From positions 5,896,283 to 5,960,282 of the forward strand of contig NC_037653.1 in assembly GCF_003254395.2 (NCBI RefSeq): DNA of 64,000 nt. The letters are read 5' to 3'. A program made the translations under genes and the position numbers. The notes beneath the pieces were generated by a model. The model was not told the DNA's origin. It ran no database searches and worked only from the letters and a program-made list of their open reading frames with translations. The DNA is from Apis mellifera. Taxonomy: Eukaryota; Arthropoda; Insecta; Hymenoptera; Apidae. The number at the start of each line of letters is the position of its first letter. Within the stretch, counting starts at the first letter, position 1. Shown one piece after another: positions 29,601 through 39,900 of this stretch.

Positions 29601-32600
29601 GCCAGGCAGGAATTACTCGATAATCGTCCAGGCGATCAGCAACAAGGTGGAATCGAACGAGACCGTGCTCTACCAAGTGACACGGCCCTCGAGCCCGATA
29701 ATCGAGGATCTGAAGCCGACCGAGATGGGGTTGAACATCTCGTGGAAGAGCGACGTTAACTCGAGGCAGGAGAAATTCGAGGTGACGCATAACAGGAACG
29801 ACACGGGGGAGAGCGCGACCACCTTGACCACGGAATCTCACATAGTTCTCGAGGACCTCTACCCCGGGGCAGCTTACGAGGTCAAAGTTTTCGCCATTAG
29901 CCACGGGCTCAGGAGCGAACCTCACGATTATTTTCAAGCTGTTCGTGAGTGAATCTCTTTAGATCGATAATGAAATGGATGATGAAATATAATGGAAGAG
30001 GATGGAAACGAGCCTACGATTTCGATGGAATCCGCCTATTTTTCTTTCCTCTTCGTATGCATACCAAAACGAATGAAATGTGTAATGAAATTCTCGATGC
30101 GTTGATATAGGAATAGAATTCAGAATATATTGTCTCTCCTAAGTTTTTTAATTTATATAATAGTATTCGAGTGGGATAGTAATTAGATTATCCTGACTTG
30201 ATAAATGAAAATTTTTCTATTATTGTGTAATAGAAAAGGATTCTTCTTGCGCTTCTTTTCAACAATAAATATTTATATCTATGTATTAAGCATTTATGAA
30301 CAATTTATAAATTTTGTATTCGAGTAGCTAAGATACTATTATAGATTATCCTTAACGTAAATTGATAAATGAAAATAATTTTTACAATTTTCAATATTCG
30401 AATTATTAACTCTTCCATTATCATGTAACGTCAAGAAAGTATTTAAAGTGGAGATTCTAACAAAGGATCTTTCTTGCACTTCTTTTCAACAGTAAACAAT
30501 AGATACTTATATCTATACATCAGGTATAGAATTCAGAGTGTTCTAAAATTTGTTTATTTCTTATAATACGTATGATTTGTGAACAATAATTTATAAAATT
30601 TGTATTCGAGTAGCTGACCATAGATTATCTTTAATGTAACTTGATAAACGAAAATAATTTTTACAATTTTCAATATTCGAATTATTAACTCTTCCATTAT
30701 TAAGTAACGTCAAGAAAGTATTTAAAGTGGAGATTCTAACAAAGAACCTTTCTTGCACTTCTTTTCAACAGTAAACAATAGATACTTATATTTATACATC
30801 AGGCATAGAATTCAGAGTGTTCTAAAATTTGTTTATTTCTTATAATACGTATGATTTGTGAACAATAATTTATAAAATTTGTATTCGAGTAGCTAACTAT
30901 AGATTATCTTTAACTCGATAAACGAAAATAATTTTTACGATTTTCAATATTCGAATTACAGCTTTTCCATTATTATGTAAGGATTCTTTTTGAGGTTTCT
31001 TTTCAGACATAGAATTCTAATATTTGTTTATTTCTTATAATACATACGATTTATGAACGATAATTTATAAAATTTGTATTCGACTAGTTAAGACAACAAT
31101 AAGCTATAAGTTATGACGCAGCTCGATAAACGAATATAATTTTTATAATTTTCAATATTCGAATCGTAACTCTTGTCAGGATTGTTCGAAACGAGAGAAT
31201 AGGCGATCCTATCGTAGACTCCTTTCCACCAGTGAACGAGTTGACACGTTTTTCTACATACGTTTTATAACGTCTGTCCGAATGGAAACAGTGCCCCATC
31301 CGCCAAAGAATTTAGTGATCGAGAAAGTGACTACGGGGAACACTGTGGTGGTCCGTTGGGAGGCGCCCACGGATTCCTTGTATTCCGAGTTCTCGATACG
31401 ATATCGGACAGAGGACGACCCAAGATGGGTGAAGTTGCCCAGCGTTCGCGAGACGGAGGCCGAGGTGGCGGATATGACGCCCGGGGAGAAGTACACGATC
31501 CAAGTGAACACCGTCAGTTACGGGGTGGAAAGTCTGTATCCGCTTCAAGTGAATCACACAGTTCGTAAGTGACGAGAAATTATCCTTTTATCCTTTTATT
31601 CTCCTATCCCAAATCTTTTTTTTTTCTTTCTTTCTTCCTTCTTCAGGATCCAACCCGGTACTCAACATCACCCCAATCGTGGACTCGACGAACGTGACCC
31701 TGGAATGGCCGAGGCCCGAGGGCAGGATCGAAACGTACGTGATAAGATGGTGGCCGGTGGACAATCCCGAGGACGTGCGCACGAAGAACGTGACGGAGAG
31801 CAACGACGTGGGCGGGGCTGGCATCTACGAGGAGAGCTCGGTGCAAAGGGTGTTGGTCGGCGATCTTATGCCCGGTGTTCAATACTCCTTCGTAATATGC
31901 ACCATCTCGTATAACTTGGTCAGTGAGATCACCAATCTGACTACGAGGACAAGTGAGTGAAATTGCGATGTTAATTCTAAAAAGCCTAAAGTGTATCGCG
32001 TGTGAAAGGCTACACTTTACGCTCACCTCTCTCTCTTACCACGACTAACACGTTTCTCTTTTTGGATTTGGATTTGCATTTTGGATTTATTTCGTTTCGG
32101 CTGTTATCTCGTCGATTTCATTACTCGCTTTCATCACGAGTAACACTAACACATTGTATAATATCCGATACGGTAGCGCAACACCCGCTATGGTCGATAC
32201 CTCTACCTCATTTCTTACTAATTTTGCGTGTGCGTTGCGTGACACGACCACACCCTCCCCTCCCCCCCCCATATTTTGTGCCATAATCTTGTGAACACCA
32301 ATCTTTCCTGAATAATAATCTATTATTCATTAGCTTCGTAATCAACTAAAAAAAAAAAAAAAAAGCCTATATAATGAACGTAATTCGATAGAAAAAAGTA
32401 GAAAAGTCGGTCTGAATAAAAGAGAAACGTGGTTGATAATAAAGATTGAAAGGAAAGCGGGAGACGAAATGGAAACAGGCGTGGAGACAGGAGAGGGGGA
32501 GGAAAAGAAAGAGAAAAGAGGAAAAAAACAATGGCGAGGCCAAAGAAAAGGGGAAAAAAAAAAAAAACACGGAATTCTCTCTCGAAATTCAGTGCCGCTG

Positions 32601-35600
32601 ATCCAATCGGAAGTGGTTGTGGTGGTCGATCAGGATCAGCCTGACTCGTTGACCTTGAGATACACACGGACCCCGGTTCAATCGTCCAAGTTCGATCTGT
32701 ATCGGTTCCGGATCAGCGACTCGAGGAACACGACGAAACAGAAGATGGTGGACGACGTGGACACGAAAGTGACCTTCACCGGCCTCACGCCCGGTAAACT
32801 GTACAACGTTACCGTTTGGACCGTCAGCGATAACGTGGAGAGCAGGCCGCTGCTCAGGCAGGATCGACTTTGTGAGTACTCAACTTTCCGTTCAGTGAGG
32901 GGACAATGCGCCACTCGCGGATTTAATCTCTCCTTTCGACTCATAAGCAAGCGAGTTAAGAGAAAAAAAAAAAAAAAAAAAGAGAAGAGTAATAATAATT
33001 CCCTAATTCAGATTTTAAACCGAGATATTGAAATTTACGAGAATTTAGAAATAAAACTAGTTCTAGTATTTCTACCGCAAAAGCTTGAGAAATAAATCAC
33101 ACATATTGTGAGATTATGTATATATATTTTATATATATATATGTATATATAGGTATGTTTTTACTTGTCAAAAAAGTTGTGTGAAAAACTTGTTTTGCCC
33201 TATCTTTTCTTTCTTTCTTTCTTTCTTTTTTTTTTTTTTCTTTTCTCTCATAGACAAGAGACAAAAAGAAACGTTGCCTTGTCTTGTCTTTCCATCGATC
33301 TTATCATCGATCCCCTAAGCTTGATCGTTAATGCACGCACCCGAGGCGTACACCGGGACAGTACGAAACTACTAAGAGAGAAATTCCACTTAAGAACGTG
33401 GTAAACTTCATTCGGTTTTGAAGTTCGGCCTGCTTATGGTGCTCGATAAAAACTGTAAAAAAAAGAGAAAAAGAAGAAAAAGTAATTAACCATTCGAGGA
33501 GAAGGAGGAGAACAGGGAGGCCCGCCACGATCTATATACGAATATTTTCGAACCGATTTTTCTCGAACTTGTGCTTCCAGATCCGGAACCGGTCACATCC
33601 ATCCAAGCCATAGACATCAACGACACGAGGATCACGCTCACTTGGGATATACCCCGTGGACAGTACGACGCTTTCGAGGTTCAATACATAAACACGGAGG
33701 GGAATTACATTCAGAACATCACCACGGTGAACTCGATAACTATCTCCGATTTGAAACCGCATAGAAATTACACTTTCACATTGGTGGTCCGTTCCGGGAC
33801 CGCATCCTCTTATCTGAGAATATCGAATCCTCTGAGCGCGAGTTTCACCACGAGCGAGTCCTATCCTGGAAAGGTGGAGAAGTTCCATCCCACGGATATT
33901 CAACCGAGCGACATCAGCTTCGAGTGGTCGCTACCCAGCCAAGAGCAGAACGGCATCATAATTAAATACACCATCACCTACGGTTTGGACGTGAGTATTT
34001 CTTCATTATTTCTCGTCGTATCGATCGTTCTTCCATTCGACGATATAACGCAGTTCGATCTTGTATTCTCGAGTCAAAGTGAAGCGTCGTACGAAAATAA
34101 TTGTTAATCAATAATAACGAATCGATCGATTTCCCCGATATTTCGATTTTTCGACGAATCGATCATTGCGAATCGCTTGCAATGAGGCGATCATAATAAA
34201 TACACCATCATCTACAGTTTGGACGTGAGTATTTCTTCATTATTTTTCGTCGTATCGATCGTTCTTCCATTCGACGATATAACACAGTTCGATCTTGCCA
34301 CTTGTATTCTCGAGTCAAAATCAAGCGTCGTACGAAAATAATTGATAATCAACAATAACGAATCGATCGATTTCCCCGATATTTCGATTTCGACGAATCG
34401 ATCATTGCGAATCGCTTGCAATGAGGCGATCATAATAAAATACACCATCACCTACGGTTTGGACGTGAGTATTTCTTCATTATTTTTCGTCGTATCGATA
34501 GTTCTTCCATTCGACGATATAACGCAGTTCGATCTTGCCACTTGTATTCTCGAGTCAAAGTCAAGCGTCGTACGAAAATAATTGTTAATCAACAATAATC
34601 GATGGATCGATATTTCGATTTCGACGAATCGATCATTGCGAATCGCTTGCAATGAGGCGATCATAATAAATACACCATCACCTACAGTTTGGACGTGAGT
34701 ATTTCTTCATTATTTCTCGTCGTATCGATCGTTCTTCCATTCGACGATATAACGCAGTTCGATCTTGTCGCGTATTCTCAAGTCAAAGTCAAGCGTCGTA
34801 CGAAAATAATTGTTAATCAACAATAATCGATGGATCGATATTTCGATTTCGACGAATCGATCATTGCGAATCGCTTGCAATGAGGCGATCATAATAAATC
34901 CATCACCTACGGTTTGGACGTGAGTATTTCTTCATTATTTTTCGTCGTATCGATCGATTTCTTCCATTCGACGATATAACACAGTTCGATCTTGCCACTT
35001 GTATTCTCGAGTTAAAGTCAAGCGTCGTACGAAAATAATTGTTAATCAACAATAACGAATCGATCGATTTCCCCGATATTTCGATTTCGACGAATCGATC
35101 ATTGCGAATCGCTTGCAATGAGGCGAGCAGCATTGAATCGTGACTCATCATTCGCCTCGCCTATATCCTCGATATATTACGCGTGAAACGGAAGCTCTGA
35201 GACGGAGCTCGAATTGGAAAATGAGATGGGAGGAGGGGGGAAGGAGGGAATAGGAAGGAGGAGGAGGGAAAGGGAAATGGACGAAGAAGAAAAAAAAAAA
35301 AGGAAAAAACACGCGCACGTATCTCGACGCGCGCATTGTTTTTAAGCAATTAAAAGCAAGGCTTGGAGGATCGTGATCAGGTTTAAATTAATCGTGAAAT
35401 TATCATTTGTTGAATTATTCTCGATCCAGGGCTCGAACCACACTCAGATGCAGGATTTCAAGCCGAACGAGTACCGCGGCGTGATCAAGTCTCTGATACC
35501 TGGAAAGACGTACATGTTCAGGATCCAGGCGCAGACGAGGATAGGGTTCGGGCCCGAGGCGGTGTGGAAGCAGAAGATGCCCATCCTCGCTCCTCCTAAA

Positions 35601-36903
35601 CCGCCCACGCAGGTGGTGCCGACCGAGGTGTGCAGGAGCAGCACGACGATACAAATACGGTTCAGGAAGAATTACTTCAGCGAGCAGAACGGAGCCGTCA
35701 CGTCCTACACGATCATAGTCGCCGAGGACGACAGCAAGAACGCGTCTGGCTTGGAGATGCCCAGCTGGAGGGATGTTCAGGCTTACAGTATCTGGCCACC
35801 GTATCAGGTAAGAGATTCAGAAATTCTTCCCTTCTTCTATTTCATAAACTCTTTCTAAGTGAAAAGTAGGGGATATTGTTATTGTGTGATTTTTATTGTG
35901 TGATATTTTCGTATATTTCGTATATTGGAAAGTTCTAACGCTTGACAAATTTTTCGATTCGTATATATATATATATATATATATTGGGTTGGCAACTAAG
36001 TAATTGCGGATTTCAGTTGAAGTTGATGACGACCTAATCAAAGCAATAATCGATTCGGATCGTCACAGTACAACTTGTGAGATTGCAGAGAAGCTTCATG
36101 TATCATATACATGCATTGAAAACCACTTAAAACAACTTGGCTATGTTCGAAAAACTCGATACATGGGTTCCTCACGAACTGAAAGAAAAGCATTTAACGC
36201 AACGCATTAACAGCTGCGATTTGCTAAAGAAACGTAATGAAAATGATCCATTTTTAAAACGACTGATAACTGGCGATGAAAAATGGATTGTTTACAACAA
36301 TATCAAGCGGAAAAGATCGTGGAGCAGGCCACGTGAACCAGTTCAAACAACATCAAAAACTGGTATTCGTCGAAAGAAGGTTTTGTTATCAGTTTGGTGG
36401 GATTACAAAGGAATTGTCTATTTTGAACTCTTACCACCCAACCGATCAATTCTGTTGTCTATATTGAACAACTAACGAAATTAAACAATGCAGTTGAAGA
36501 AAAGCGGCCCGAATTGACAAATCGAAAAGGTGTTATATTCCATCATGCAAGGCCACACACATCTTTGGTCACTCGGCAAAAATTATTGGAGCTTGGTTGG
36601 GATGTTTTGCCACATCCACCATATAGTCCTGACCTTGCACCATCCGATTACTTTTTGTTTCGATCTTTACAAAACTCCTCGAATGGTAAAAATTTCAATA
36701 ACGATGATGATATCAAATCGTACCTGATTCAGTTTTTTGCTAATAAAAACCACAAGTTTTATAAACGTGGGATTATGATGCTGCCTGAAAGATGGCAAAA
36801 AATCATTGATCAAAACACATTACAGAATAAAGTTATTTAGTTCCATGAAAAAATTGTCTTTGATTTTCTAAAAAAAATCCGCAATTACTTAGTTGCCAAC
36901 CCA

Positions 36904-36935
<32 letters not shown>

Positions 36936-39900
36936 ACATGTATCGTCACTGTTTCAATGATCGCGCAAGGAATTGCAAGCAAGTCTCTGGGAAGGCGCAT
37001 AATGGTCGATTACGTCAAATTTTTTTCATCGCGAGATGCGTCACGGTGGATGATATTGCAATCGTAAGATGTAAAATAAATTAAACGCAGCGCGTTGCAA
37101 CTCGTTTAGTTGCCGGATCACGGACGGGCGAACGGGCTGTCTTAAGACGACCACGTATAAACAATCGTTTGTTGTACGTTGCGATTGTTGTCACATGCGC
37201 GTTGCAGTAACCTCCTCCGCGTGGGACAGTCGATCGGTGAACGTGGTCGATTCTGGTCGACGTTGACGTTAGAGGCCAGAAATCGCATCATCGTCGCAAT
37301 GATGGGACGCGGAAATTAAACGGGCAGCATGTTGTATCCATGCTGTGTAAAATGAAACGTACGGATATGTCGATCCGAGCTCGCGATTCGAGGAAAGAGT
37401 ATTTTTCTTTTCTTTTGTTTCTTCCATATTTCGTATACGACAGGATGAATATGTTGGAGGAGTTGATTTTGAAAAGCACGAAATTCTTCACTCAGGTAAT
37501 GATTGATAAAAATTTCGTTTTATATTTCTCTCCTTTCCTTCTTCTTCTTCTTACTCATGTTTTTTTAATTAATTATTGGAATGGAAAATGATCAAATGGA
37601 TTCCAGTTTCTATCCAGAGGAATAATAATAACAAGAGATTGATTTATCGCGTCCCTGATAAAAATTTCCTCGTTGACGAAGAAGAAAATCATAGAATCAT
37701 GTGCATAAATTAGAACATGGAGGAGGAAGAAGAAGAACAAGAAGAAAAAAAAAAATAACACGATATACGCGATTCGTTACGCGTGCAAATTGAGAGAATA
37801 TGGTACGAACGTGAAATAAAAAAATATTGCGCGATTACAAAAATAATTGATATTATTAATTCTTGGAATTATTCTTACTTTGGACGCAACGTAGCCGCGA
37901 GCTGCAGAAAAAAAATATAATTCGATAATCGCTCGCGAATTAATAGAATGCACTTGTTATTCGTTACAAATATTATTAAACGCAATAAAAATTCTCTTCT
38001 AATAAATTTTAAACAAATTAATTAATCGAATTTCAGGTGATGGAGCCTTACTATCCTTTCAAAAACGGGTCCGTGGAGGATTTCACGATCGGCAGCGAGA
38101 ATTGCGACAACAAGATCGGATACTGCAACGGCCCGTTGAAATCTGGATCCACGTACAGAGTAAAAGTTCGCGCGTTCACCGCCCCGGACAAATTCACGGA
38201 CACGAGTTACAGTTTCCCGATTCAAACAGGTGAGAACGATCGTGCGAAGAGCTGCTTGTCTGCCGACAATCGTCTCGACCGATCTCTCTCTTGAATTCTC
38301 CGCGAAACGGGGACGCGTCCCGTTCTCCTCGCGATTCTCAACAGAGTTCGTGAGATTTTTTTCTTCCTTTTTTCTTTTTTTCTTTTTCTTTCCTCTTCAT
38401 TACTCTTCCTCCGTTTCGAATTTGCGTTGATTATTCCAAGCTTTCGGTTTAATTGTGGCGTATAGCTGTAGGAAGCTTGCTAAATACATGCCTCGTTATT
38501 TCGTGTACATGTCTGTCCAAGGATTGCTGCTGGCAGGTAAGATGGCAGAGATAACCTCCTTCTACTTAAGAATTTTAATAATTAGAATGACTGTAGAAGT
38601 ATTTTGTAATTAATTATTTGTAAATTATCTCTTTCTTTCCGATTACTTTTAATATATTTTCCGTAGATAAGGACAATACGGCTATCATAGTTGGAGTCAC
38701 GGTCCCGATAGTACTTTTACTGGCTTTACTTGGTATCGGGTTATTGGTCAGGCGGAGAAGAAGTCAGGGACGGAAGACGACCGAAACGAGGACCACCGAC
38801 AATTTGTCCCTACCTGACAGCGTGATCGACACGAGGTCCAATATCGATTCTGTAATTTAAATATTAATTTGAAAAGATGATTTTTCGATAACGATTCCCC
38901 CTTCCTTTCTTCATTCAGTCGGCCGATCAAGATAGAAGATTTTTCTGAACATTATCGGACGATGTCGGCCGATTCCGATTTCCGTTTCTCGGAGGAGTTC
39001 GAAGAGTTGAAGCACGTAGGAAGGGATCAACCTTGCACAGCCGCCGATCTACCGTGCAACAGGCCGAAGAATCGTTTCACCAATATTTTACCCTACGATC
39101 ACAGCAGATTCAAATTGCAACCCGTGGACGACGAGGAGGGTTCCGATTACATCAACGCCAATTACGTCCCCGTGAGTGAAATTTGAATTTTATTTTAAGA
39201 AGAATATTCTTTTTTTCGAAACTTCTCTTTCGAATCAGGGGCACAATTCTCCGAGAGAGTTCATCGTCACCCAAGGTCCTTTGCACTCGACGCGTGACGA
39301 TTTCTGGAGAATGGTCTGGGAAAGCAACAGCAGGGCGATCGTAATGCTGACCAGGTGTATCGAGAAGGGAAGAGAGAAGTGTGACCATTATTGGCCAGTC
39401 GACACTCATCCCGTCTATTACGGTGACATTTGCGTAACTATATTGAACGAGACGCATTATCCCGATTGGAGCATCACCGAATTTATGCTGTGCAGAGTGA
39501 GTAGGACACGTCTTTATCGACGATCGATCAAGATGCCTTCTCGAGGCGGACGGACGAATTAACCGTTTCAGAAATAAGTAATCAGTTTTCAAAGGCGTTG
39601 TCGTTTTCTTCAACAGGGAGACGCGAAAAGGGTGATCCAACACTTCCATTTCACGACGTGGCCGGACTTTGGCGTTCCAAATCCTCCTCAAACGTTGGCC
39701 AGATTCGTTCGGGCGTTTAGGGAGAGAGTGAGGCCGGATCAGAGGCCGATCGTGGTCCACTGCAGCGCGGGAGTCGGCCGCAGCGGTACGTTCATCACGT
39801 TGGACAGAATACTACAGCAGATCCTGGTGTCCAAGTACGTGGACATATTTGGGATAGTGTGGGCGATGAGGAAGGAGCGCGTGTGGATGGTCCAGACTGA

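Noticed and set aside
29596..29937. Minus-strand open frame opposite exon 7
   Set aside because: Shadow of the FN3-coding strand; no independent signal.
38455..38537. Possible extra exon between domain 12 and the membrane exon
   Set aside because: A donor-like GCAG|GTAAG exists, but no acceptor gives the phase needed to keep the frame into exon 14.
39152..39760. 202-codon open frame on the minus strand across phosphatase exons
   Set aside because: It runs antisense through exons 16-17 and their introns and is explained by the codon composition of the real gene.
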